A stretch of 64,000 bases of DNA. Source: Clostridia bacterium (GTDB taxonomy: Bacteria > Bacillota > Clostridia > TANB77 > CAG-508). Position numbers and translations under genes: made by a program. The notes beneath the pieces were generated by a model. That model ran no database searches, had not been told where the DNA came from, and saw only the letters and a program-made list of their open reading frames with translations. The stretch lies in assembly GCA_017437145.1 (NCBI GenBank), contig JAFSBT010000004.1:62001-126000 (forward strand), given 5' to 3'. Shown piece by piece: positions 7,385-16,005 of this stretch. Numbering within the stretch: the stretch's first letter is position 1; each line of letters starts with the position of its first letter.

Positions 7385-10300
7385 TTACTCCTTCTTTTCT
7401 TCTATAATATACTCCTCATCATCTTCTGCAACCATTAATTTTTCATCTTCTCTATCAGATTTATCATATTTAAATTCTTCATCACTTTTCATCAATCTAT
7501 AAATAACATTTCCTAAAGAGTTCATTATAGCATTATAAAATTCTTTGCTTTCAAATAATTTTTTATATGAATTTGCACTTTCTTTATATGCTTTACTTGT
7601 TTTTTCACTAAACACTTTTGGGAAAACAGATTGTACAAACATATCTTCATTATTAGCCTTAGCAGATTTTCTTACTTCATCATCTTTTAAAATAATATCC
7701 ATTATATTTTTAACTAACATATTATCAGCTTCTGTAAATTGTCCAGCATACAAATCATTTACCTTTTTTATAACTTCTTCTAAATATCTTTGTTCTGGTA
7801 GTATTGCAATTGGAATTCCTGATCCTTGAGGTTGTACTATTCCTTCGCCTTCATCAGTCTTTCTTAAAGAAACACTTCCTTTAAATGTTTGTTTTAAATT
7901 ATAAAAAGTCAATTTAAGTTTTCCTTCTAAATCTATGGTATCAACTTTATTTTTAGGTAATAATTTTTCAACATATCTTAAATACATATATGTTTTGTGA
8001 AGTTCTTCGTCTCCCATAAATGTAATTTGAGTTATATAAGAATAGAACTTATTAAAACTAATCACTTGCTTTCTAAAACTTTCTCTATCTTCAATCTCAA
8101 GCTTATTATACAGATCTACTGTCTCTTTAACACAACTTGTTAGTCTTCCAAAATCATTTTCATTTTGTTTTCCATTTTTTAAATATATTTTACAGAATTT
8201 TTCTATGTTTTCATCATATATTAATCTATAACTTTTTATCATATTTAATTTATCATAAATTGCATTTGGATCTGTTTCTTGCTCTAATACTGTTACATCA
8301 TAAAATGGTTTAAAAGCTTCTTGTATATCTTGGGCTTCATTAACAAAATCAATTACTAAAGTATCATCTTTTCCGTTACATGTTCTATTTAATCTTGATA
8401 ATGTTTGCACTGCTTTTATTCCTTTTAATTTTTTATCTACAAACATTGTATGTAATAATGGTTCATCAAATCCTGTTTGATATTTTTCTGCAACTACTAA
8501 AATACTAAATTCATCAGAATTAAAATATTCTTTTGTTTGTGATTCAGATATCTTTTTACCATCTTTCGTTTTATTCATTCCACTCTCAGTAAATGACTCT
8601 CCACCATCATTAACTTCTCCCGAAAAAGCAACTAGTACATCTAAATCATCATATCCTCTTTCTTGAATATATCTTTTTATTTCAAAAAAGTATCTAACAG
8701 CATGTAATCTTGAAGCTGTAACTAACATTGATTTTCCTCTGCCACCTATTTTATTTTTAGTAACATTTCTAAATTGTTCTACTATAATTTGTGTCTTTTG
8801 ACTTATATTTATTTCATGTAATGATTCAAATTTTTTTATTATTCTCGTAGCATAGTTTTCTGAAACTTCTGGATTATCTGGTGTATTTTTAGCAATTTGA
8901 TAAATTGATTTATAAGTCATATAATTTGCTAATACATCTAATATAAATCCTTCCTCTATTGCCTGTCTCATGCTATAAACATGATATGGCTTAAATCTTC
9001 CATCTTCTTGTTTTGCACCAAATAATTCTAATGTTTTAGATTTCGGTGTCGCAGTAAATGCAAAAAATGAAATATTATTTTGATGTCCATGAGTTGCTAA
9101 TTCTTCAACTATTTTATCCTCATAATCTTTTTCATTTTCTTCTGCAATTGCTTCTAATTCAGCATATTTCTTTAATGCTTCCTCTTTATCTGCTAATGCT
9201 ATTTTTAATTTTTTTGCAGAGTTTCCAGTTTGACTTGAATGTGCCTCATCAACTATTACTGCAAACTTTTTATGCCCCATATCATCTACATCTTTATAAA
9301 TAACAGGAAATTTCTGCAATGTTGTAATTATGATTCTTTTTCCATCATTTATAGCATCTTTTAAATCTTTTGATGTTTTTTCATCATCAATTTTTATAAC
9401 AACACCTTTTTGATGTTCAAATTGATATATTGTTTCTTGCAATTGTTTATCTAATACTTTTCTATCAGTTACAACTATAATCGAATTAAATACAGCATTA
9501 TTATCTCTATCATGCAGTCCTGATAATCTATGTGCAAGCCATGCTATACTATTAGATTTACCTGAACCAGCACTATGTTGAATTAAATAATTTTGTCCTA
9601 CTCCACAATCTCTAACATTCCATATTAATTTTCTCACAACATCTAATTGATGGAATCTAGGAAATATAATATTTTCTTTTTTCTTGATTATTTCTTTTCC
9701 CCCACGATGTGATACTTCTTCTTTTACTTGTAAATGTATAAACTTATGTAATATTTCCATTAACGAATCTTTCTTTAATACATTTTTCCACAAATAGTCT
9801 GTTGTATATCCATTTTCATTTGTTGGATTTCCAGCTCCACCTACATTCCCTGCTCCATTTGAACCTTGATTAAACGGTAAATAATATGTATCTTTTCCTT
9901 CAAGTTTAGTTGTATATTTAACATCATAATGATCTACTGCAAAATAAGCTATAATTCTACTATTAAATCTAAATATTAATTCTCTAGGATCTCTATCATA
10001 CATAAATTGTTTTTGTGCATTTTCTGAATTTTGCCCTGTTATTTGATTTTTTAATTCTAATGCTACTACTGGAATACCATTCAATAATAAAACAATATCA
10101 ATTGAATTTTCATTTTGTGTAGAATATTTTAATTGTCTTGTTACATTTAAAATATTTTTATTATATAAATCCCAATTTTCTGGTACTAAATTAGTCTCTG
10201 GCATAAAATATGCTAACTTTAATTTAAATCCTCTGTCAGAAATACCATTTCTTATTACATCTATTATTCCCTTTGTCACTACTTCTTCATTAAATCTTTT

Positions 10301-10510
10301 TATAAATCTTACTTCAAAATCATCTGGAAAAGCATTTTTATAACGATTCCATTCTTTGCTTTGAGTATCCTCTATAAATTTAAATAAATCTTTTTTATTT
10401 AATGCAGATTCTTTATCAAAATCTTTTGGATTTCCTTTTATATATCCTCCATCTTCTGATAAAAGATATGTTTCGATGTCTTGCTCAAATCTTTTTTCAT
10501 TTTCTTCCAT
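7385..10510 (-). CDS. hsdR: Type I restriction enzyme, R (endonuclease/translocase) subunit
   Basis: 1041 residues, full length for the family. The N-terminal HsdR nuclease domain holds SIDIVLLLNGIPVVALELKN (about 135-155), giving the D...E-x-K catalytic set. The helicase motor follows: Walker A HSAGSGKSNS near 315, DEAH box VIVDEAHSS near 422, motif III FFAFTATPK near 485 and motif VI QTLSRLNRTC near 705. The C-terminal third is helical and should dock on the methyltransferase. It translocates DNA past unmethylated sites and cuts at collision. It lies 12 bases after hsdS with an AGGGGG site. Confidence 0.95.
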   Translation of the reverse strand: MEENEKRFEQDIETYLLSEDGGYIKGNPKDFDKESALNKKDLFKFIEDTQSKEWNRYKNAFPDDFEVRFIKRFNEEVVTKGIIDVIRNGISDRGFKLKLAYFMPETNLVPENWDLYNKNILNVTRQLKYSTQNENSIDIVLLLNGIPVVALELKNQITGQNSENAQKQFMYDRDPRELIFRFNSRIIAYFAVDHYDVKYTTKLEGKDTYYLPFNQGSNGAGNVGGAGNPTNENGYTTDYLWKNVLKKDSLMEILHKFIHLQVKEEVSHRGGKEIIKKKENIIFPRFHQLDVVRKLIWNVRDCGVGQNYLIQHSAGSGKSNSIAWLAHRLSGLHDRDNNAVFNSIIVVTDRKVLDKQLQETIYQFEHQKGVVIKIDDEKTSKDLKDAINDGKRIIITTLQKFPVIYKDVDDMGHKKFAVIVDEAHSSQTGNSAKKLKIALADKEEALKKYAELEAIAEENEKDYEDKIVEELATHGHQNNISFFAFTATPKSKTLELFGAKQEDGRFKPYHVYSMRQAIEEGFILDVLANYMTYKSIYQIAKNTPDNPEVSENYATRIIKKFESLHEINISQKTQIIVEQFRNVTKNKIGGRGKSMLVTASRLHAVRYFFEIKRYIQERGYDDLDVLVAFSGEVNDGGESFTESGMNKTKDGKKISESQTKEYFNSDEFSILVVAEKYQTGFDEPLLHTMFVDKKLKGIKAVQTLSRLNRTCNGKDDTLVIDFVNEAQDIQEAFKPFYDVTVLEQETDPNAIYDKLNMIKSYRLIYDENIEKFCKIYLKNGKQNENDFGRLTSCVKETVDLYNKLEIEDRESFRKQVISFNKFYSYITQITFMGDEELHKTYMYLRYVEKLLPKNKVDTIDLEGKLKLTFYNLKQTFKGSVSLRKTDEGEGIVQPQGSGIPIAILPEQRYLEEVIKKVNDLYAGQFTEADNMLVKNIMDIILKDDEVRKSAKANNEDMFVQSVFPKVFSEKTSKAYKESANSYKKLFESKEFYNAIMNSLGNVIYRLMKSDEEFKYDKSDREDEKLMVAEDDEEYIIEEKKE

Positions 10511-10522
10511 GTAATTTGCCCC

Positions 10523-11677
10523 CTAAATTACTTCTTTTTTTCCCGTAACATATTCATATATAAGTGATTTTTTATATTGTTCCAATTCTTCTATTATTTT
10601 TTCTTTATTTAAAATCAATTTATCAATTTCTGAACTTTTCTCATCTATTGCTTTTGCTATTTTTATTTGCTCATCATATGGTGGATTTGGCACTTTTATT
10701 CTCAACAATTCTTCTGGATATGTTCTCCATCTCATTAACATGATTCCATGTCCATATCTATGACAATCCCCATTAAAATTAGTATGTCTAAAATATGCAT
10801 TATAATAATTTCTTACAACATTTGCATTTTCTTTTGCTCTGTATACATCATAATCAGGACTTGTTACTCCTTCATAATCAGAATATGCAATTGCTCCCAT
10901 CCACGCCAATAATTTATTCACTATAATATCATTATGTTTTACTATTTTATAATCTAATACCGTTACAGCTTTATTTCCTCTTTCCTCTAATTCGTCTCTT
11001 GGTTTAACGCCTATTGATGTATAAAGAGATAATAGTCTTGCATTATCATCTTTATTTCTTTCATCAACAGTATGAAACAATGTATTAAGTCTTGCAAACT
11101 CCCAATGTTTTGGAATTTTTCCTATCCATCCACTATCTGTGTCTTTCATTTCAGCATTTCTATCTAATCCCTTTGTAGTAACTTTAATTATAAAACTCTT
11201 TTTATATTTTTTGTAATCTTCAATAGTTTCTTTTGTTTTTTTTATTACATTATCAATTTCTAATATTTTTTTATCTAATATATTAACAATTTTATTATAA
11301 TTTTTAGGTATATAAATTTTCATTGTATTAATAAAATCTTTTTGAAGGTGTTTTAATCCCATTCCTTGAAATCCTATATCATTTATTTCTTGCAAATAAG
11401 ATAATAAAAAATAATACAAAAATTTAGTATATTCATTTGCAGTAAAATTATAACAGTCTGTTGATGTAGAAAATTCCTTATCTACATAATTTATAGAAGC
11501 TATCCCTCCTGTTCCCATTGTTATGGCATTTCCTTTATATAAATAGTGATTACAATATTTACTTAAAACCGCACTAGATGTATAAAACGGATATTTTCCC
11601 TCTTTAGTTCCTTCTGATGCTTGTAAATTTGATTTCTCATAGACTTCTATTATATCTTTAATTCTACACTTAATCAT
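10523..11677 (-). CDS. hsdS: Type I restriction enzyme, S (specificity) subunit
   Basis: About 384 residues from the ATG at 11677, which is placed nine bases after GGAGG at the end of hsdM. There are two target-recognition half-subunits. TRD1 spans about 1-125 (TSSAVLSKY, GNAITMGTGGIASINYVDK). A helical spacer follows near 125-165, then TRD2 from about 178 (SGWIGKIPKHWEFARL, NPPYDEQIKIAKAID), with a terminal helix EELEQYKKSLIYEYVTGKKE. The two TRDs set the bipartite DNA target, which cannot be read from the sequence. Nothing suggests shufflable extra hsdS copies. Confidence 0.92.
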   Translation of the reverse strand: MIKCRIKDIIEVYEKSNLQASEGTKEGKYPFYTSSAVLSKYCNHYLYKGNAITMGTGGIASINYVDKEFSTSTDCYNFTANEYTKFLYYFLLSYLQEINDIGFQGMGLKHLQKDFINTMKIYIPKNYNKIVNILDKKILEIDNVIKKTKETIEDYKKYKKSFIIKVTTKGLDRNAEMKDTDSGWIGKIPKHWEFARLNTLFHTVDERNKDDNARLLSLYTSIGVKPRDELEERGNKAVTVLDYKIVKHNDIIVNKLLAWMGAIAYSDYEGVTSPDYDVYRAKENANVVRNYYNAYFRHTNFNGDCHRYGHGIMLMRWRTYPEELLRIKVPNPPYDEQIKIAKAIDEKSSEIDKLILNKEKIIEELEQYKKSLIYEYVTGKKEVI

Positions 11678-11678
11678 A

Positions 11679-13424
11679 TTATTCATCCTCCTCAAATAAT
11701 TTTTTTAAAGAATTAATAATATCACTTTCATTTTTTCTGATTCTTGCTAATATATCATCTGAACTCTCGGGTTCTACATATTTATAAAAATATCTTGTAA
11801 ATGGAATTTCATAACCAATTTGAGTTTTCTTTTTATCTACCCATGCGTTTTCATTATATGGTAAAACTTCTCTTTTGAAATATTCTTCAACATCTTCTTT
11901 TAAAGGTACATTTTCATAATCCCTTTTGTTTGAATCAGCTTTAATATTTCCTTTTTTATCTTTTATGAATTCTTGATTTTCATCAATTTCTGGTGTTTCT
12001 ATTGTAATTCTATTATATCCGAAATCACTATTGTCAAACACCTTACTTTCAACCATCTTGTCTTCGTCAGAATATTCTTTATTCATAAAATCAGAATATG
12101 CTTGCAAAATTAGTTTTCGTGATTCTTCATCTAAATCTTTTCTTTTATTTCCTATATTTTTTCTTCTATTTATGTAACAATTTGATGCATCAATCAATTG
12201 AACTTTACCTTCTCTTATTGTTCCTTCTTTTCCTTTATTTATTAACCAAATATATGTTGAAATACCTGTATTATAAAATAAATCTGTAGGCAATTGAATA
12301 ATAGCTTCTAACCAATCATTTTCTATGATGTATCTTCTTATTTCAGATTCTCCTGAACCTGCTGCACCTGAAAATAATGGAGAGCCATTTTGTATAATTG
12401 CCATTTTACCCTCATCTTTTAATTTTGCAATACCATTTAAAGTAAATAACATTTGACTATCAGAAATTTTAGGTGTTCCTACAGGGAATCTTCCATGTAC
12501 ACCTTTTGAAACTTCATCTTCAATAACCTTCTTTTGTTTTTTCCAATCTATACCAAATGGAGGATTTGAAATTATATAATCAAATGTATATCCCTTAAAT
12601 TGATCATCATCTAGAGTATCTCCCTGTTTAAAGTTATCTGCATCTCCACCTTTAATAAGCATATCTGCTTTTGCAATAGCATATGTTTCTGGATTTAATT
12701 CTTGTCCATAACAATCTACTTTAACATTTTTATTCAATTGCTTTAATCTATCTGTCATGCATGCAAGCATTTGAGATGTTCCCATTGCCATATCATATAT
12801 TGTTTTAACTTTGTTATCATTTATTAAAATATCTTGTTCTTCGGCAACTAATAAATCTGTCATTAAATAAATAATATCTCTTGCAGTAAAATGAGCTCCT
12901 GCTTCTTCGTCATAACTTTCTGAAAATTTTCTAACTAATTCCTCAAAAATATATCCCATATCTTCAGTTTTTACTTCATCTAATCCCATATATGCTTTTT
13001 TAGAATTAAATTCTTCAATAACAACATATAAAAGTCTATTGTCAACCATTGTTTTTACTTCATTATTAAATTTAAAATTACTTAAGATATCTATAACATT
13101 ATCTGAAAAACCATTTAAATAATTCTTAAAATTACTTTCTATATTATCTGGATCTGATAATAATTTTTCAAAATCATATTTACTTGTATTATAAAAACAA
13201 TATCCTGAAGCTTCTGTTAAAAAAGCATCCTTTACTTCAAAGTTTTTAACTTCTTCATATTTATCCAAAACAGCTTGCTTAGTTGGCTTCAATATATCAT
13301 CAAATCTTTTTAAAACAGTCATCGGTAATATAACCTTACCATATTCGTGTGGTTTATATACTCCAACTAATTTTGTTGCAACTTCCCATATTAAATTTGC
13401 TTTTGCTTGTATATTTGTACTCAT
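11679..13424 (-). CDS. hsdM: Type I restriction enzyme, M (N6-adenine methyltransferase) subunit
   Basis: 581 residues. A helical HsdM N-terminal domain is followed by the methyltransferase core. The SAM motif I region reads YDMAMGTSQML, an unusual form of the common D-P-x-x-G-x-G-x-x, and the catalytic motif IV is NPPF (ISNPPFGIDW). The preceding block FTARDIIYLM is typical. The start overlaps the stop of the XRE gene as ATGA, so the two are coupled. The modification subunit is made before hsdR, which is the safe order for a host acquiring the system. Confidence 0.93.
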   Translation of the reverse strand: MSTNIQAKANLIWEVATKLVGVYKPHEYGKVILPMTVLKRFDDILKPTKQAVLDKYEEVKNFEVKDAFLTEASGYCFYNTSKYDFEKLLSDPDNIESNFKNYLNGFSDNVIDILSNFKFNNEVKTMVDNRLLYVVIEEFNSKKAYMGLDEVKTEDMGYIFEELVRKFSESYDEEAGAHFTARDIIYLMTDLLVAEEQDILINDNKVKTIYDMAMGTSQMLACMTDRLKQLNKNVKVDCYGQELNPETYAIAKADMLIKGGDADNFKQGDTLDDDQFKGYTFDYIISNPPFGIDWKKQKKVIEDEVSKGVHGRFPVGTPKISDSQMLFTLNGIAKLKDEGKMAIIQNGSPLFSGAAGSGESEIRRYIIENDWLEAIIQLPTDLFYNTGISTYIWLINKGKEGTIREGKVQLIDASNCYINRRKNIGNKRKDLDEESRKLILQAYSDFMNKEYSDEDKMVESKVFDNSDFGYNRITIETPEIDENQEFIKDKKGNIKADSNKRDYENVPLKEDVEEYFKREVLPYNENAWVDKKKTQIGYEIPFTRYFYKYVEPESSDDILARIRKNESDIINSLKKLFEEDE

Positions 13425-13741
13425 TTTTTTACCTCCAATATTTTTCTAATCTCATCCCATTTTTTTGTTTTTTGTGATAGTGCTTTTGCTATGTCAATAG
13501 GAATTTCTCCTCTATTTTTTGCTGCTAAATCATAAAACTCTTGATATTCATTTTTCTTTAGTATCTTATATGCAATTTTCTCCTGTATTTCTCCCTCTGG
13601 AGCAATAACCTTGCCATGAATTATTCGTCCTAAATAATCATGTGAAATCCCAATTTCTCTAGATAATTCACGTATGCTTCTTTTCTTTGTTAAATTATTT
13701 TCTTCAATTCTCTTTAATAGAAATTTACTAAATTGGCTCAT
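13421..13741 (-). CDS. XRE-type helix-turn-helix regulator of the type I R-M operon
   Basis: 106 residues from the ATG at 13741, which has GAAAGGAG six bases upstream; the longer frame to 13810 lacks one. Residues 20-60 form the HTH (SIRELSREIGISHDYLGRII). The C-terminal half is helical. The gene overlaps hsdM by four bases, so regulator and methylase share one transcript. Directly upstream is a near-perfect 24-base palindrome. The likely role is a delay or autoregulatory switch that controls the restriction operon, like the C proteins of type II systems; this is inferred from position and operator. Confidence 0.8.
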   Translation of the reverse strand: MSQFSKFLLKRIEENNLTKKRSIRELSREIGISHDYLGRIIHGKVIAPEGEIQEKIAYKILKKNEYQEFYDLAAKNRGEIPIDIAKALSQKTKKWDEIRKILEVKK

Positions 13742-13759
13742 TTTTTGCTCCTTTCTTTT

Positions 13760-13783
13760 GTAATTTGTAATATTACATATTAC
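13760..13783. promoter_or_regulatory. Palindromic operator in front of the XRE-hsdM operon
   Basis: Four GTAAT half sites are arranged GTAAT-TT-GTAAT then ATTAC-AT-ATTAC. The centre GTAATATTAC (13767-13776) is perfect, and only the two spacer positions break overall symmetry. It lies 18 bases before the regulator's start codon. A possible promoter (TTGCAA, 17 bases, TATCGT on the minus strand) sits just upstream, so binding would block transcription. Confidence 0.7.
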
Positions 13784-13903
13784 GATATCAAAAAATGTTA
13801 AATATTGCAAGACTTTTTTATTTTATTTTCTAACTTTTTGTCTTTTTTATTTTCTCCTTTTTTCGACAAAATCCCCCATGTTTTTACCCATTCTCCCGAG
13901 ATG

Positions 13904-14041
13904 GCAAGAATAGATGTCAGCCGACATCCCTCAACAGCTTGAAAGCAAAGCTTTCAACGGTGATGACACATACTAAAAATAGCTGACAAATGTCAGCCCT
14001 AGTGTTTTTTATTCTATTATCCTGTTCACAATTTTTGTGAA
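13904..14041 (+). repeat. Structured inverted element, copy 1 (word GTCAGC)
   Basis: The order is: GCAAGAATAGAT, then GTCAGC, a hairpin TTGAAAGC-AAA-GCTTTCAA (13940-13958), a TGACA half word, GCTGAC then GTCAGC (13982-13997), and finally the palindrome TTCACAATTTTTGTGAA (14025-14041). A second copy in the opposite orientation is at 15382-15508, with the internal word changed. It may be the end or origin of a mobile element, or a structured RNA. It lies outside any supported gene. Confidence 0.7.
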
Positions 14042-14132
14042 ACTTTACTCTTGCGCTAGTTCCAGTAGCCCTCATATTCTATTTTTAATTCTATATACTT
14101 AATTAATTTATTTATAACATATTCGTTGTTTC

Positions 14133-14255
14133 TTATATCATTTTTCCATCTTTATCTTTCTTTACATTTTTATTTTGTTGTATTAAATTTCTATAAACAC
14201 AATATGCAACTTTTGAATTAAGTCCTATATTTTTATACTTATCATCTTCAAACAA
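14133..14255 (-). pseudogene. Remnant resembling a RepA_N replication initiator N-terminus
   Basis: An open stretch of 40 codons without a start reads LFEDDKYKNIGLNSKVAYCV and so on, then runs to a stop after KKDKDGKMI. It resembles the N-terminal winged-helix region of RepA_N initiators (an FLFxxxxYKxLSxxAKxLY-like pattern). The remainder of such a gene is absent. It lies beside a broken xis, as in plasmid-like or integrative elements. Low-to-moderate confidence because the fragment is short. Confidence 0.4.
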
Positions 14256-14298
14256 AAATTTATATAATTAAAAAAATCTATTCATATCTTATATTTTT

Positions 14299-14334
14299 AA
14301 AGGGATAACAATTTCAAATTATTGTTATCCCTTT
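14299..14334 (-). terminator. Hairpin after the xis/22-aa transcript
   Basis: A perfect 14-base stem, AAAGGGATAACAAT against ATTGTTATCCCTTT, with an eight-base loop. It begins exactly at the stop of the 22-residue ORF. It is symmetrical enough to work on either strand. Confidence 0.7.
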
Positions 14335-14402
14335 TATGGCTTTTTGCTATTTCTAACTCTCCCGCACATTTTATTTATTTTTGAAATAGCTTTGTAAACC
14401 AT
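14334..14402 (-). CDS. 22-residue basic peptide ORF downstream of xis
   Basis: An ATG at 14402 sits after TAGGAGGAATTAAA, a near-ideal ribosome binding site. It encodes a 22-residue basic peptide (MVYKAISKINKM then CGRVRNSKKP). A strong hairpin begins at its stop. It lies 17 bases after the xis stop on the same strand, so it should be on one transcript. There is no known function; the strong start signal is the evidence that it is translated. Confidence 0.5.
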   Translation of the reverse strand: MVYKAISKINKMCGRVRNSKKP

Positions 14403-14418
14403 TTTAATTCCTCCTAAC

Positions 14419-14619
14419 TTAAGAATTTATAGAAGCATCTTCTTGTTTTTGTAAGTAATTATCTAGCGCTTCTTTTCTAAATAATACTTTCCCTCCAACT
14501 CGTGAGCATGGCAAATTCTTTCTCTTTACTAGTTGTGTAACTAACCATTATGATACTCCTAAATACTCTGCTGTCTCTTTCATTGTTAGAGTTGTTCTTG
14601 TTACTTTTTCAAGTTCCAT
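14419..14619 (-). pseudogene. Excisionase-type HTH protein (xis) with an in-frame stop at codon 24
   Basis: From an ATG at 14619 after AGGTAGGTGAG, the frame reads MELEKVTRTTLTMKETAEYL then GVS, a TAA (14548-14550), then WLVTQLVKRKNLPCSRVGGK and on to the stop at 14419. Reading through gives a complete 66-residue MerR-like HTH_17 excisionase, the small DNA-bending partner of integrases. One base change at the stop (for example to Tyr) would restore it. It is either a decayed mobile-element gene or a consensus error. The ribosome binding site and both halves are otherwise intact. Confidence 0.7.
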
Positions 14620-14674
14620 ATGCTCACCTACCTTTCTAGTAGCTGTTTGAATTACAATTACTAATTATAATTAT

Positions 14675-14720
14675 AATTTTAATTGTATATTCAAGAATTA
14701 ACCACTATACAATTAAAATT
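14675..14720. promoter_or_regulatory. 15-base inverted repeat upstream of xis
   Basis: AATTTTAATTGTATA (14675-14689) and TATACAATTAAAATT (14706-14720) are exact inverse complements around a 16-base spacer, 56 bases before the xis start. This is a likely operator or integrase/excisionase arm site. It could also form a hairpin in a longer transcript from the 166-aa gene upstream. Confidence 0.5.
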
Positions 14721-14786
14721 TTCATGTAGTTTTAAAAAGTTGTATGGTATTTTTACAAAAAATTACACATTCTTTTTAATGTGTAA

Positions 14787-15278
14787 CTATTTTTCTATAG
14801 TAGAGTAATATCTTTCCACCATTGATAATTCTCCACCATATTTTTCTTCTAACTTTTTAGTATATTCGGATAATTTTTTTGAATTTTCTTCATATTTTTC
14901 TTGATATTTCATTTTCTCTTCTTCTGTTAATGGATTTTTATTTCTTGCTTCTCTTATTTTATTTATTCTGTTTGGACTATTCCATACTGCCCCATGCATT
15001 ATAACAGTACATAAATAATAGTCTTCTTCAAATTCTTTTCTAGTATATTTTTGTACCTTTTCTAAATCAATTCTAGTTAGATATTTAAATCTTTCATATA
15101 TTTGTCTATATCTTTCCGCATCAGCATATGTTATTTTCGTATCTAAATATTCTCTATTATATATACTCTGCTCAATCTCTTTTATTTCCGCCTTTTCATA
15201 TTTTTTATCAAATATTTCTATTCCTATATTTTTTAATAATTCTATCTCTTCTTTTGAAAGACTTTTTAAAATATTCAT
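14787..15278 (-). CDS. Unknown helical, charged protein, 163 aa
   Basis: The start ATG at 15278 has AGAGGTG six bases upstream; the in-frame GTG at 15287 belongs to that site. The protein is rich in Lys, Glu and Tyr, without membrane segments, and mostly helical (EKMKYQEKYEENSKKLSEYT is a probable coiled coil near 130-155). It has the single motif-like stretch CTVIMHGAVWNSPNR. I do not recognise the family. It lies between the two copies of the inverted structured element together with xis, so it may be cargo of that unit. Confidence 0.5.
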   Translation of the reverse strand: MNILKSLSKEEIELLKNIGIEIFDKKYEKAEIKEIEQSIYNREYLDTKITYADAERYRQIYERFKYLTRIDLEKVQKYTRKEFEEDYYLCTVIMHGAVWNSPNRINKIREARNKNPLTEEEKMKYQEKYEENSKKLSEYTKKLEEKYGGELSMVERYYSTIEK

Positions 15279-15381
15279 ATGTTTCACCTCTATTTTTAAT
15301 TATTATATCACTTCATATACTCAAAATAAAGTTATATTGCCATTCTATTTAATATTATTTAAGTCTCTGCAACAACTTGCT

Positions 15382-15508
15382 TTCACAATTTTTGTGAACA
15401 GCATATTTACCTTTGTAATACAAACTTATTACTTTTTTCTTCTTGTAATACATATTAAAAGCTCTGCTTTTAAGTTGTTTATGGTGTATGTAATACATCT
15501 ATTCTTGC
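15382..15508 (-). repeat. Structured inverted element, copy 2 (word GTATTAC)
   Basis: Read on the minus strand the order matches copy 1: GCAAGAATAGAT, GTATTAC, hairpin TTAAAAGC-AGA-GCTTTTAA, GTATTAC, then GTAATAA, GTATTAC, and TTCACAAAAATTGTGAA (15382-15398). The hairpin differs from copy 1 by a compensated G-C to A-T pair. The internal word has changed from GTCAGC to GTATTAC at equivalent places, including the inverted one. Confidence 0.7.
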
Positions 15509-15559
15509 TGTTCCAGAAATATAAAAAGATTAGCCCTTTTTTAAGAACTAATCTATAAA

Positions 15560-16003
15560 TTAATTTATTTCTTTATAATAAAATTTTAAATTGCTCATTT
15601 CATGTCCGCCATAGTATTTTATGATTTTTTGCATTCTAAAGTTTTCAACACCTGTACCAAATGAAGCAATTTGTATATCTTTATTTTCTTCACGTAATTT
15701 CTTTATTAATTTAAAAAATATTCCATGTTTTCTATATTCTTGTTCAATATACATTTGCGAAATCCATAAAACTTGACCATCACTTGCCCAGTAAAAATAC
15801 GAATATAAAATCATTCCTACTGGTTTTCCATCAATCTCTGCTACTAAACATTTAAATTTAGGATTATCACAATAATAATCTGCATCTATATGTTTTTCAA
15901 ACTCTGTATATTGTTCCATGTTATTTACTTCATCAATTACTTTATTAGCATATATTAAAAACTCTTTATGTGATTTATTAGCATGCATAATTTCAATTTT
16001 CAT
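15560..16003 (-). CDS. GNAT-family N-acetyltransferase
   Basis: 147 residues with the GNAT fold. CLVAEIDGKPVGMILYSYF is strands 2-3, VLWISQMYIEQEYRKHGIFF is strand 4 plus the acetyl-CoA loop (a weakened R/Q-x-x-G-x-G/A version), and LREENKDIQIASFGTGVENF is the later strand. It would transfer an acyl group to an amine on an unknown small molecule or protein. It is the last gene of the 15.6-19.5 kb operon, two bases after the flavodoxin-fold gene. Confidence 0.8.
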   Translation of the reverse strand: MKIEIMHANKSHKEFLIYANKVIDEVNNMEQYTEFEKHIDADYYCDNPKFKCLVAEIDGKPVGMILYSYFYWASDGQVLWISQMYIEQEYRKHGIFFKLIKKLREENKDIQIASFGTGVENFRMQKIIKYYGGHEMSNLKFYYKEIN

Positions 16004-16005
16004 AT

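Noticed and set aside
15337..15558. Plus-strand 73-codon frame
   Set aside because: It covers the structured inverted element copy 2, has no ribosome binding site and a composition unlike the neighbouring proteins.
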